In this document: in pieces, positions 1 to 5,616 of the stretch | How positions within the stretch are numbered: position 1 is the stretch's first letter | Layout: the number at the start of each line of letters is the position of its first letter | Assembly (NCBI GenBank): GCA_027065935.1 | Contig: JAMONI010000343.1 | Coordinates: 1-5,616, forward strand | DNA from: Flavobacteriales bacterium | GTDB taxonomy: Bacteria > Bacteroidota > Bacteroidia > Flavobacteriales > Flavobacteriaceae | Direction: 5' to 3' | DNA: 5,616 nt | Program-made: the position numbers and the translations under genes | The notes under the pieces: generated by a model | Seen by the model: the letters and a program-made list of their open reading frames with translations, nothing else | What the model was told of the DNA's origin: nothing | Database searches by the model: none

Positions 1-372
1 GAGTTGGTCGTCACCTATATATACTCCCTCGTCAATCCAAGCACCTTTAAGCACGGGTTTGTCATTCTTTTTACGGAACTCTTTGATAATGCGGGCGGGT
101 TTATTACCCACGTCGGCCAGCATCAGAGCCGTGCTGCCGTGCAGAATGGAGTTTAAGTCCTGAAAATCCTTATCGGATTGATCCATTGCCTTGGATATCA
201 AGGTATTTTTAACCACTTGAAGCTTTATACCGCCCTTGTTGCACGCTTTTCTCAATTCGTAGGTAGTCGGTGCGTCAAGTCCTAATATATCTACAAAATA
301 AATTACGTTATATTCGGACAAACGTTGCTTCAAGTCGGCAATCATCTGTGCTTTTTCTTCACGCGTTCTCAT
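1..372 (-). CDS. rplJ: Ribosomal protein uL10 (L10), 3' end outside window
   Basis: The first 124 residues of large-subunit protein L10, which anchors the L7/L12 dimers to 23S rRNA and L11 to form the stalk that recruits translational GTPases. The N-terminus MRTREEKAQMIADLKQRL, the strand VIYFVDILGLDA (about 23-34), the block LRKACNKGGIKLQVVKNTL (40-58) and HGSTALM (78-84) are characteristic of the L10 rRNA-binding domain. Family members are about 165-175 residues, so roughly the last quarter, including the helix that carries L7/L12, lies beyond the window edge; the frame is open to base 1. The ATG at 372-370 is the only start giving the standard N-terminus. It follows rplA by 18 A-rich nucleotides without a clear Shine-Dalgarno sequence. 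Identity is very secure. Confidence 0.97.
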   Translation of the reverse strand, partial: MRTREEKAQMIADLKQRLSEYNVIYFVDILGLDAPTTYELRKACNKGGIKLQVVKNTLISKAMDQSDKDFQDLNSILHGSTALMLADVGNKPARIIKEFRKKNDKPVLKGAWIDEGVYIGDDQL

Positions 373-390
373 AAGTTTTTTTGTTTTTCG

Positions 391-1080
391 TTAAACGGAC
401 TTGGTATCGATTTTGATACCGGGCCCCATAGTGCTTGACATTGCGATACTTTTCACATAAGTTCCTTTGGCCGATGACGGTTTCATTTTAATCAACGTAT
501 GAATAAGTTCTTCGGCATTCTCTTTGATTTTTACGGGGTCAAAGGAAACTTTTCCGATGGAAGCGTGTACGATACCTTTTTTGTCCACGCGGAAATCGAT
601 CTTACCGGCTTTTACTTCTTTTATCGCTTTTCCCACTTCCATGGTCACCGTACCGGTTTTAGGATTGGGCATCAGACCTCTCGGTCCCAAAATTCTACCC
701 AAAGGGCCCAATTTACGCATCATAGCCGGCGTGGTAATAATGACGTCCACATCGGTCCAACCTTTTTTTATCTTTTCGATGTATTCGTCCATACCCACGT
801 AATCGGCTCCGGCTTCTTTGGCTTCGTCTTCCTTTTCGGGCGGAACCAAAGCCAATACACGAACGTCTTTACCGGTACCGTGCGGTAAGCTTACCACACC
901 GCGTATCATCTGATCGGCTTTACGCGGATCCACACCAAGTCGAACGGCCAAATCTACGGAAGCGTCAAAATTTTCGTAAGAAAGCTCCTTGACCAATTTG
1001 GATGCTTCTTCCAGCGTATAAGTTTTGTTTTTATCATATTTTGCCAGTGCAGCCTTTCTTTTTTTACTGATCCTTGCCAT
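391..1080 (-). CDS. rplA: Ribosomal protein uL1 (L1)
   Basis: A complete 229-residue L1, the usual bacterial length. L1 binds helices 76-78 of 23S rRNA and forms the mobile L1 stalk that guides deacylated tRNA out of the E site. In several bacteria it also represses its own operon by binding the mRNA ahead of rplK. The sequence opens [19 protein letters not shown] and has the L1 signature [20 protein letters not shown] (116-135), followed by [10 protein letters not shown], and the RNA-contacting [20 protein letters not shown] (159-178). The ATG at 1080 gives the family N-terminus. The gene starts 11 nt after rplK and ends 18 nt before rplJ, so the three are almost surely cotranscribed. Nothing is missing or unusual. 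Confidence 0.98.
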   Translation of the reverse strand: MARISKKRKAALAKYDKNKTYTLEEASKLVKELSYENFDASVDLAVRLGVDPRKADQMIRGVVSLPHGTGKDVRVLALVPPEKEDEAKEAGADYVGMDEYIEKIKKGWTDVDVIITTPAMMRKLGPLGRILGPRGLMPNPKTGTVTMEVGKAIKEVKAGKIDFRVDKKGIVHASIGKVSFDPVKIKENAEELIHTLIKMKPSSAKGTYVKSIAMSSTMGPGIKIDTKSV

Positions 1081-1091
1081 AATCGATTCGT

Positions 1092-1538
1092 TTAATTGGT
1101 TTCAAAAGGATTTTCTCCTTCAATGGTAATTCCCATGGAACGGGCCGTTCCTGCAATCATCTTCATCGCCTTTTCAACGCTGAATGCGTTCATATCCTGC
1201 ATTTTGTCTTCGGCGATTTGTCTCACTTGGTCCCAAGTGACGCTACCTACTTTCCTACGGTTCGGCTCGCCCGATCCTTTTTTGACTTTGGCCGCTTCCA
1301 ATAGCTGCACGGCAGCAGGCGGAGTTTTGACGACAAAATCGAAGGATTTGTCTTTGTAAACATTGATGGTTACGGGCAACACTTTGCCTTGTTTGTCCTG
1401 CGTACGTGCATTAAACTGCTTGCAGAATTCCATAATGTTTACTCCGGCTGCTCCCAATGCGGGTCCTACCGGCGGCGAAGGATTCGCTTGGCCTCCCCGT
1501 ATTTGGAGTTTGATTACTTTAAAAACTTCTTTAGCCAT
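1092..1538 (-). CDS. rplK: Ribosomal protein uL11 (L11)
   Basis: A complete 148-residue L11. It binds the GTPase-associated centre of 23S rRNA at the base of the stalk, where EF-Tu and EF-G act; the same site is the target of thiopeptide antibiotics and senses uncharged tRNA together with RelA-type enzymes. The N-terminal domain (about 1-70) contains the proline-rich [20 protein letters not shown] (19-38). A short KTPPAAV linker (71-77) leads to the C-terminal RNA-binding domain, which ends with [13 protein letters not shown] (126-138), the L11 family signature region. The start ATG at 1538 follows a purine-rich GAAAAAAGAAA stretch. A 69-nt gap separates it from nusG, the longest gap between secE and rplJ, and may hold regulation. 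Confidence 0.98.
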   Translation of the reverse strand: MAKEVFKVIKLQIRGGQANPSPPVGPALGAAGVNIMEFCKQFNARTQDKQGKVLPVTINVYKDKSFDFVVKTPPAAVQLLEAAKVKKGSGEPNRRKVGSVTWDQVRQIAEDKMQDMNAFSVEKAMKMIAGTARSMGITIEGENPFETN

Positions 1539-1571
1539 TTTCTTTTTTCAATTTTAATTTGTTTGTTGGAA

Positions 1572-1605
1572 GCATTTATGTTTAAGTGCGTAACCGCTTT
1601 CTTAC
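1572..1605 (-). promoter_or_regulatory. Two abutting small hairpins in the rplK leader, possible L1 operator
   Basis: In the transcript between the nusG stop and rplK, GTAA/TTAC (1605-1590, 8-nt loop) is followed directly by GCACTT/AAATGC (1589-1572, one C.A mismatch, 6-nt loop). Established knowledge: in E. coli, L1 represses translation by binding the mRNA just ahead of rplK. That location fits, but both stems are weak and I could not match the L1 recognition loops, so the regulatory role is only a guess. No TAnnTTTG promoter motif was found in this gap. Confidence 0.25.
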
Positions 1606-1607
1606 TA

Positions 1608-2153
1608 TTATAGTTTTTCCACTTGATAGAACATCAGTTCGATAGGGGTTTTTCTACCGAACATCTTTACCTCTACCTTAAGTTTTTTATTGTCTTCACT
1701 GATTTCTTCAACCGTTCCTTCAAAATCCTTGAACAACCCGTGGGTAATTTTTACGGCGTCGCCTACCTTAAAGGGATTGACGATATGGCCGTCGTCCATG
1801 GCCATTTCATCCATTTTGCCTAACAATCGGTTGACTTCCTGCTGGGTAATCGGTTCGGGATCTCCTCCTTTAACACCGCTCAAAAAACCCAACACGCCCG
1901 GAATATGACGTATTACGTGCGGCACTTCTCCCGACAAATTGGCTTCGATATAAATATAGCCCGGAAACAGCGTTTTTTCTTTGGTTACGCGCTTGCCTTT
2001 CTGCATACGCACGACTTTTTCGGTAGGCACTAAAATTTCTCCCACAAAATCGCTCAGTCCGTATTTATGAACCTCGTTTTCGATGAGCGTTTTCACCTTT
2101 TTTTCCTTTCCGCTTATAACGCGTAACACGTACCATTTTTTATCTTCGGACAT
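1608..2153 (-). CDS. nusG: Transcription termination/antitermination factor NusG
   Basis: A complete 181-residue NusG, the general elongation factor that binds the RNA polymerase clamp through its N-terminal domain and Rho or ribosomal protein S10 through its C-terminal KOW domain. The NGN domain opens with KKWYVLRVISGKEKKVKTLI (5-24) and contains the family blocks LFPGYIYIEA (62-71) and HIPGVLGFLSG (83-93). The KOW domain follows, from about VGDAVKITHGLFKDFEGTVE (130-149) to the end at VEKL. The frame is open a further 46 codons upstream, but that part overlaps secE and has no NusG character. The ATG at 2153, giving MSEDKKWYVLRV, is therefore the start. It lies only 2 nt after the secE stop (TAG TT ATG), which suggests translational coupling. 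Confidence 0.97.
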   Translation of the reverse strand: MSEDKKWYVLRVISGKEKKVKTLIENEVHKYGLSDFVGEILVPTEKVVRMQKGKRVTKEKTLFPGYIYIEANLSGEVPHVIRHIPGVLGFLSGVKGGDPEPITQQEVNRLLGKMDEMAMDDGHIVNPFKVGDAVKITHGLFKDFEGTVEEISEDNKKLKVEVKMFGRKTPIELMFYQVEKL

Positions 2154-2155
2154 AA

Positions 2156-2353
2156 CTATCGGATTAATTTGTAATAAAGTCCAAGTATTTCCCTGAAAAT
2201 GTAATCCACTATAAAGATGAACAGTGAAAAGATCAGGGTGAATACCGCTACGACAACCGTGAGTTTTTGCACTTCCTGCCATGTAGGCCAAACCACGTGG
2301 TTAATCAATTCGTCGTAAGCGCCTTTTACGTATTCGATTAATGAATCCCACAT
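2156..2353 (-). CDS. secE: Preprotein translocase subunit SecE
   Basis: A 65-residue short-form SecE, the clamp subunit that holds the two halves of SecY together in the SecYEG inner-membrane channel. An amphipathic N-terminal helix (about 3-20) is followed by the conserved hinge VVWPTWQEVQK (20-30). A single membrane span follows, rich in V, F, I and L (about 31-54, LTVVVAVFTLIFSLFIFIVDYIF). E. coli SecE has three spans, but the single-span form is the common bacterial type. The frame is open further upstream, through tRNA-Trp; that extension is an artefact of reading the tRNA as protein, so the start is the ATG at 2353. It begins 16 nt after the tRNA-Trp 3' end and couples to nusG downstream. 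Confidence 0.95.
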   Translation of the reverse strand: MWDSLIEYVKGAYDELINHVVWPTWQEVQKLTVVVAVFTLIFSLFIFIVDYIFREILGLYYKLIR

Positions 2354-2369
2354 AATTGTATCTTTATTG

Positions 2370-2442
2370 CACGGGCAGAGAGACTCGAACTCCCGACACC
2401 CGGTTTTGGAGACCGGTGCTCTACCAACTGAGCTATGCCCGT
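2370..2442 (-). tRNA. tRNA-Trp (anticodon CCA)
   Basis: A 73-nt cloverleaf. The acceptor stem is ACGGGCA/TGCCCGT, with D-arm AGCTCAGTTGGTAGAGC. The anticodon arm CCGGT-CTCCAAA-ACCGG shows anticodon CCA, the T-loop is TTCGAGT, and the discriminator is G, as expected for Trp. The 3' CCA is not encoded (the next bases are CAA), so a CCA-adding enzyme is needed. It sits between tuf and secE and must be cut out of the shared transcript if the operon is continuous. Confidence 0.97.
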
Positions 2443-2452
2443 ATTTACAGGG

Positions 2453-2495
2453 AAACGAATTTGACGTTTGCACGGGGCAAACATCAAATTCGTTT
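2453..2495 (-). terminator. Long hairpin between tuf and tRNA-Trp, possible attenuator, terminator or processing site
   Basis: Two 18-nt arms (2453-2470 and 2478-2495) are inverted copies apart from one position, around a 7-nt loop. In RNA made from the minus strand the odd pair (2483/2465) is U.G, so the stem is fully paired. In plus-strand RNA it would be C.A, a mismatch. After the stem the minus-strand RNA continues CCCTG, so only the stem's own UUU serves as a U-tract; this is poor for intrinsic termination. On the plus strand the arm runs into TTTTTTATTT, but no plus-strand gene needs terminating. It starts about 20 nt after the tuf stop. The structure is seen directly; its role is inferred. 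Confidence 0.55.
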
Positions 2496-2515
2496 TTTAT
2501 TTCAACAGATCTTGA

Positions 2516-3703
2516 TTAGTCGAGAATCTCGGTAATCTGTCCCGCTCCAACCGTTCTACCGCCTTCACGGATAGCGAAACGCAATCCTTTGTTCAAAGCA
2601 ACGGGTTGGATCAATTCCACTTCGATGGTCAGGTTGTCACCGGGCAATACCATTTCCACACCTTCGGGCAAGTGAATTTCACCCGTAACGTCGGTGGTTC
2701 TCAAGTAGAACTGAGGACGGTAGTTGTTGTGGAAAGGTGTGTGACGACCACCTTCTTCTTTTTTCAAGATATATACTTCGGCTTTGAATTTCTTGTGAGG
2801 CGTAATGGAACCGGGTTGTGCGATAACCATTCCGCGACGGATTTGTTTTTTGTCGATACCGCGGAGCAACAAACCCACGTTATCACCGGCTTGTCCTTCG
2901 TCCAAGATTTTACGGAACATTTCCACTCCGGTAACAACGGAAGTCAATTTCTCGTCGCCGAAACCGATGATTTCCACAGGATCACCCGTGTGAATGATTC
3001 CCGTTTCGATACGTCCGGTGGCTACGGTTCCACGACCGGTGATGGAGAATACGTCTTCGATGGGCATCAAGAAAGGTTTGTCCACGTCACGTTGAGGTTC
3101 GTCAATCCAGGTATCAACGGCATCCATCAGTTCTTCAACCGTTTTAACCCATTTGGGATCTCCGTTCAACGCACCCAGTGCCGAACCGCGAATCACCGGT
3201 GTATTGTCTCCGTCATAGTCATAGAAAGACAACAGGTCGCGGATTTCCATTTCAACCAATTCCAACAATTCTTCATCGTCCACCATATCCACTTTGTTCA
3301 TGAACACAACGATTTTGGGCACGCCTACCTGACGGGCCAAAAGGATGTGTTCACGAGTTTGGGGCATCGGACCGTCCGTAGCGGCAACCACCAAGATGGC
3401 ACCGTCCATTTGTGCGGCACCGGTTACCATGTTTTTCACGTAGTCGGCGTGACCGGGACAGTCAACGTGTGCATAGTGGCGTTTTTCGGTTTCGTATTCC
3501 ACGTGAGCCGTGTTAATGGTAATACCCCTTTCTTTTTCTTCCGGAGCGTTGTCAATTGACTCAAAGTCTTTTTGTTCGGCAAGACCTTTTTCAGCCAATA
3601 CTTTTGTGATCGCAGCCGTTAACGTGGTTTTACCGTGGTCCACGTGACCGATGGTACCGATGTTAACGTGCGGTTTGGTTCTTTCGAACTTTTCTTTTGC
3701 CAT
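2516..3703 (-). CDS. tuf: Translation elongation factor EF-Tu
   Basis: A complete 395-residue EF-Tu, the cytosolic GTPase that delivers aminoacyl-tRNA to the ribosomal A site. Domain 1 (about 1-200) has the P-loop GHVDHGKT (19-26), switch [13 protein letters not shown] (59-70), DCPGH (81-85, with the catalytic histidine), NKVD (136-139) and GSAL (173-176), so all GTP-binding motifs are intact. Domain 2 shows [15 protein letters not shown] (221-235). Domain 3 shows [20 protein letters not shown] (319-338) and ends [11 protein letters not shown]. The ATG at 3703 gives the standard [17 protein letters not shown]. It begins 45 nt after tRNA-Thr(GGU), as in the E. coli tufB operon, and is probably transcribed from the promoter ahead of the four tRNAs. 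Confidence 0.99.
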   Translation of the reverse strand: MAKEKFERTKPHVNIGTIGHVDHGKTTLTAAITKVLAEKGLAEQKDFESIDNAPEEKERGITINTAHVEYETEKRHYAHVDCPGHADYVKNMVTGAAQMDGAILVVAATDGPMPQTREHILLARQVGVPKIVVFMNKVDMVDDEELLELVEMEIRDLLSFYDYDGDNTPVIRGSALGALNGDPKWVKTVEELMDAVDTWIDEPQRDVDKPFLMPIEDVFSITGRGTVATGRIETGIIHTGDPVEIIGFGDEKLTSVVTGVEMFRKILDEGQAGDNVGLLLRGIDKKQIRRGMVIAQPGSITPHKKFKAEVYILKKEEGGRHTPFHNNYRPQFYLRTTDVTGEIHLPEGVEMVLPGDNLTIEVELIQPVALNKGLRFAIREGGRTVGAGQITEILD

Positions 3704-3748
3704 AATTGTACTTTTTAAAAATATTATTTACCTGATAACACTCGCTTG

Positions 3749-3820
3749 AGCCAATGACGGGATTTGAACCCGTGACCTTTTCCTTACCAAGGAAACGCTC
3801 TACCCCTGAGCTACATCGGC
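3749..3820 (-). tRNA. tRNA-Thr (anticodon GGU)
   Basis: A 72-nt cloverleaf with acceptor GCCGATG/CATTGGC (one G.U pair). The anticodon arm TTTCC-TTGGTAA-GGAAA shows anticodon GGU, and the T-loop is TTCAAAT within CGGG/CCCG. The discriminator is U and CCA is not encoded. It is the last tRNA before tuf, the position of thrT in E. coli. Its first 15 nt are identical to those of the tRNA-Thr(UGU) gene upstream. Confidence 0.96.
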
Positions 3821-3831
3821 TTATCGAGTTG

Positions 3832-3904
3832 AGCGGGAGACGGGACTCGAACCCGCGACATTCAGCTTGGAAGGCTGATGCTCTACCAACTGAGCTACTC
3901 CCGC
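3832..3904 (-). tRNA. tRNA-Gly (anticodon UCC)
   Basis: A 73-nt cloverleaf with acceptor GCGGGAG/CTCCCGC and D-arm AGCTCAGTTGGTAGAGC. The anticodon arm TCAGC-CTTCCAA-GCTGA shows anticodon UCC, and the T-arm is GCGGG-TTCGAGT-CCCGT. Discriminator U fits glycine tRNAs, and CCA is not encoded. It lies 11 nt before tRNA-Thr(GGU) and occupies the place of glyT in the E. coli cluster, with the same anticodon. Confidence 0.97.
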
Positions 3905-3914
3905 CTTATTCCTG

Positions 3915-3995
3915 TGGTGGGGGGAGGATTCGAACCTCCGAAGCTTGCGCAACAGATTTACAGTCTGCCCCCTTTGGCCACTCGGGAACCCCACC
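3915..3995 (-). tRNA. tRNA-Tyr (anticodon GUA)
   Basis: An 81-nt class II tRNA with acceptor GGTGGGG/CCCCACC. The anticodon arm GCAGA-CTGTAAA-TCTGT shows anticodon GUA. A long variable region around TGCGCAAGC is followed by T-arm GGAGG-TTCGAAT-CCTCC. The discriminator is A and CCA is not encoded. The extended variable arm is normal for bacterial tRNA-Tyr. It lies 10 nt before tRNA-Gly. Confidence 0.97.
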
Positions 3996-4040
3996 TTATA
4001 GCTATTTTTCACATATCACGCCAATGATCGTCTTTGGATG

Positions 4041-4114
4041 AGCCGATGGAGGGACTCGAACCCACGACCTGCTGATTACAAATCAGCTGCTCTAGCCAGC
4101 TGAGCTACATCGGC
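4041..4114 (-). tRNA. tRNA-Thr (anticodon UGU)
   Basis: A 74-nt cloverleaf with acceptor GCCGATG/CATCGGC and D-arm AGCTCAGCTGGCTAGAGC. The anticodon arm GCTGA-TTTGTAA-TCAGC shows anticodon UGU. The T-arm is GTGGG-TTCGAGT-CCCTC, with a U.U mismatch at its second pair. The discriminator is U and CCA is not encoded. It is the first gene of the cluster, as thrU is in E. coli, and about 45 nt precede tRNA-Tyr. Confidence 0.96.
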
Positions 4115-4137
4115 ATGCCACCCCTTTGAACGGGCAG

Positions 4138-4170
4138 GCAAATTTATAAACTTTTTTTTTATTTTCCAAA
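4138..4170 (-). promoter_or_regulatory. Predicted Bacteroidota-type promoter for the tRNA-tuf operon
   Basis: Reading the minus strand, a -33 element TTTG (4170-4167) is followed after exactly 20 nt by the -7 element TAAATTTG (4146-4139) and then C. This matches TTTG plus TAnnTTTG, the primary sigma factor consensus described for Bacteroides and Flavobacterium, in which the two elements lie about 17-23 nt apart. The spacer contains a run of nine A. Transcription would start near 4134-4131, leaving about 20 nt ahead of the mature 5' end of tRNA-Thr(UGU). It is the only full match I found immediately ahead of a gene on this strand; the start site itself is inferred. Confidence 0.8.
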
Positions 4171-4212
4171 CCTTGTCGCAAGCCTCTATTATCCGCTTCG
4201 TCTTTGCCCGGA

Positions 4213-5616
4213 TTAGGCTAAAATGGGCGCTAAAATCAAGGCTACCACCGACATCAATTTGATTAGGATGTTTAACGAAGGACCGGAAGTGTCCTTGAAG
4301 GGGTCGCCTACCGTGTCGCCCGTTACCGCCGCTGCATGCGCTTCGGAGCCTTTGGTCAGTTTTTGACCGTTGACTTCCACGCCTTCTTCTATCATTTTCT
4401 TGGCATTATCCCAAGCACCACCGGAATTGGCTTGAAAAATGGCCATCATCACACCGCTTACCAACACGCCGGCCAGCAATCCGCCCAACATTTCGGAACC
4501 GCCCGCAAATCCCACAATTACCGGGGTCAGGATAGCTATCAAGCCGGGCATTACCATTTCACGCAACGAAGCTTTGGTGGAAATTTCCACGCACTTTTCG
4601 TATTCGGCGTATTCGTCGGCACTTTCAAAGGCTTCCAAGTCGGCTTTGTCCCATTCACTTTCGGGTTTATCACCGTATTTGCGCATGATTTCCAATGCTT
4701 TTTTCAGTTGGGGGATGCTATGAAACTGACGCCGTACTTCGTCTATCATATCTTTGGCGGCACGCCCTACGGCGCCCATTGCCATTGACGAAAACAAAAA
4801 CGGAAGCATACCTCCGATCAGGAGTCCGGCCATTACTTTGGGGTCGGCCACGTCGATTTTTTCCACGCCTGCGGTGTGCATATAAGCGGAGAACAAGGCC
4901 AAAGCCGTTAAAGCCGCCGAACCGATGGCAAAACCTTTACCTATGGCAGCCGTAGTATTTCCGACGGCATCCAATTTATCGGTTCTTTGACGGACTTCTT
5001 TGGGGAGTTTGGACATTTCGGCTATTCCACCGGCGTTATCGGCGATAGGACCGTAAGCATCCACGGCCAATTGAATACCCAAGTTCGATAACATTCCAAC
5101 CGCCGCTATGGCTATTCCGTATAACCCGGCATAGTGGTAAGCTCCTACAATGGCAACAGCCAAAACCAAAATGGGCAACGCGGTGGATTGCATCCCCACA
5201 CTCAAACCGGAGATGATGTTGGTGGCGGGGCCGGTGGTGGATTGTTTGACGATGCTCCAAACGGGTTTTTTATATGTCCCTGTATAATATTCGGTAATCA
5301 TTCCGATGGCAATTCCTGCTACAAGGCCTAGCACAATGGCGATAAACACACCGGTGGATGTGTAGGTTCTGCCTTCAAATGACCAAGACTCCGGAAGGAA
5401 ATAATCCACAATAAACCAAGAGGCGACAATCATCAAAATTCCCGCTACCAGTTCTCCCGTATTCAATGCTTTATGAGGGCTTCCGCCGTCTTTCACTTTA
5501 ACGAAAAATGTTCCGAGAATAGATGTAACGATGCCGACGGCGGCCAAAACCAAGGGCAGGAACACGGCATTTAATTGCGTTGCACCGGTAAAAGCTCCCA
5601 CGCCTATAAATGCGGC
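4213..5616 (-). CDS. hppA: Membrane-bound K+-dependent ion-translocating pyrophosphatase, N-terminus outside window
   Basis: The C-terminal 467 residues of a membrane pyrophosphatase, an inner-membrane enzyme that hydrolyses PPi and pumps H+ and/or Na+. The frame is open to base 5616, so the GTG at 5601 is an internal valine, not the start; full proteins exceed about 670 residues. About ten hydrophobic spans are visible, fitting TM7-16 of 16. Conserved blocks, in fragment numbering, are [21 protein letters not shown] (185-205), [16 protein letters not shown] (219-234) and [15 protein letters not shown] (433-447). Ala and Gly at fragment positions 223 and 226 (GNTTAAIG) mark the K+-dependent subfamily; K+-independent pumps have Lys and Thr there. 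The residues that separate Na+ from H+ pumps lie mostly in the missing part, so ion choice is open. A polar loop of about 65 residues (285-350) is longer than in short-loop homologues. It ends 98 nt before the tRNA cluster, with no convincing terminator. Confidence 0.97.
   Translation of the reverse strand, partial: AAFIGVGAFTGATQLNAVFLPLVLAAVGIVTSILGTFFVKVKDGGSPHKALNTGELVAGILMIVASWFIVDYFLPESWSFEGRTYTSTGVFIAIVLGLVAGIAIGMITEYYTGTYKKPVWSIVKQSTTGPATNIISGLSVGMQSTALPILVLAVAIVGAYHYAGLYGIAIAAVGMLSNLGIQLAVDAYGPIADNAGGIAEMSKLPKEVRQRTDKLDAVGNTTAAIGKGFAIGSAALTALALFSAYMHTAGVEKIDVADPKVMAGLLIGGMLPFLFSSMAMGAVGRAAKDMIDEVRRQFHSIPQLKKALEIMRKYGDKPESEWDKADLEAFESADEYAEYEKCVEISTKASLREMVMPGLIAILTPVIVGFAGGSEMLGGLLAGVLVSGVMMAIFQANSGGAWDNAKKMIEEGVEVNGQKLTKGSEAHAAAVTGDTVGDPFKDTSGPSLNILIKLMSVVALILAPILA

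Noticed and set aside
948..956. TAGATTTG, a -7-like motif inside rplA
   Set aside because: It encodes the conserved residues VDL and has no TTG or TTTG at a suitable distance upstream.
2154..2291. 46-residue N-terminal extension of NusG
   Set aside because: It overlaps secE in another frame and lacks NusG homology; the ATG at 2153 gives the family N-terminus.
2354..2473. N-terminal extension of SecE through tRNA-Trp
   Set aside because: The extension reads the tRNA as protein (SSVGRAPVSKTGCREFES type), a familiar annotation error.
2606..3559. 317-codon plus-strand open frame antisense to tuf
   Set aside because: Long antisense frames are common opposite strongly codon-biased EF-Tu genes. 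The product is a H/F/V-rich sequence with no domain, and no promoter or start context was seen.
3821..4012. Minus-strand open frame of 63 codons with GVAQLVEHQPSKLNVAGSSPVSRS-like text
   Set aside because: Another classic tRNA translation artefact, covering tRNA-Gly and tRNA-Tyr.
3754..4041. Plus-strand open frame of 95 codons across the tRNA cluster, with RRDSNPRHSAWKADALPTE-like text
   Set aside because: This is the well-known false protein made by translating tRNA genes in antisense; the region is fully explained by tRNAs.
4116..4140. Hairpin TGCC..CCC/GGG..GGCA just ahead of tRNA-Thr(UGU)
   Set aside because: It has a 2x2 internal loop and overlaps the predicted transcription start, so only part would be in the RNA. 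There is no U-tract, so I do not call it an hppA terminator.
5036..5260. 74-codon minus-strand frame within hppA
   Set aside because: A shadow of the hppA reading frame, with a composition unlike any protein family I recognise.

Overview
The window reads as a conserved core chromosome segment of a member of the Bacteroidota. Three things support this. The EF-Tu, NusG and HppA proteins look like that phylum by family recall. The translation starts are A/T-rich without good Shine-Dalgarno sequences. A promoter of the Bacteroidota type (TTTG, 20 bp, TAAATTTG) precedes the tRNA cluster. The order or family cannot be fixed from the sequence alone. Every gene lies on the minus strand, so transcription runs from high to low coordinates.

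In transcription order: (1) 5616-4213 is the C-terminal two thirds of a membrane-bound ion-pumping pyrophosphatase (hppA), cut by the window edge. (2) A 98-bp gap carries the predicted promoter. (3) 4114-3749 holds four tRNA genes, Thr(UGU), Tyr(GUA), Gly(UCC) and Thr(GGU). (4) tuf (EF-Tu) follows at 3703-2516. (5) A near-perfect 18-bp inverted repeat lies at 2453-2495. (6) tRNA-Trp(CCA) is at 2442-2370. (7) secE, nusG, rplK, rplA and the first 124 codons of rplJ fill 2353-1 and run off the window, presumably towards rplL-rpoB-rpoC.

The genes form one gene-expression module. The tRNAs are charged and delivered to the ribosome by EF-Tu. L11, L1 and L10 build the ribosomal stalk and L1-stalk regions on which EF-Tu acts. 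NusG links RNA polymerase with the ribosome or Rho. SecE is the small essential subunit of the SecYEG translocon. The order tRNA-Thr, Tyr, Gly, Thr, tuf, then secE-nusG-rplK-rplA-rplJ is the same as the thrU-tyrU-glyT-thrT-tufB region of Escherichia coli, with tRNA-Trp added. HppA is functionally separate and is a neighbour only.

I see no mobile element, CRISPR array, defence system or unknown protein family here. The points worth a second look are regulatory: the promoter, the tuf/tRNA-Trp hairpin, the leader between nusG and rplK, and the very short rplA-rplJ gap. No stretch longer than 300 bases lacks a gene.
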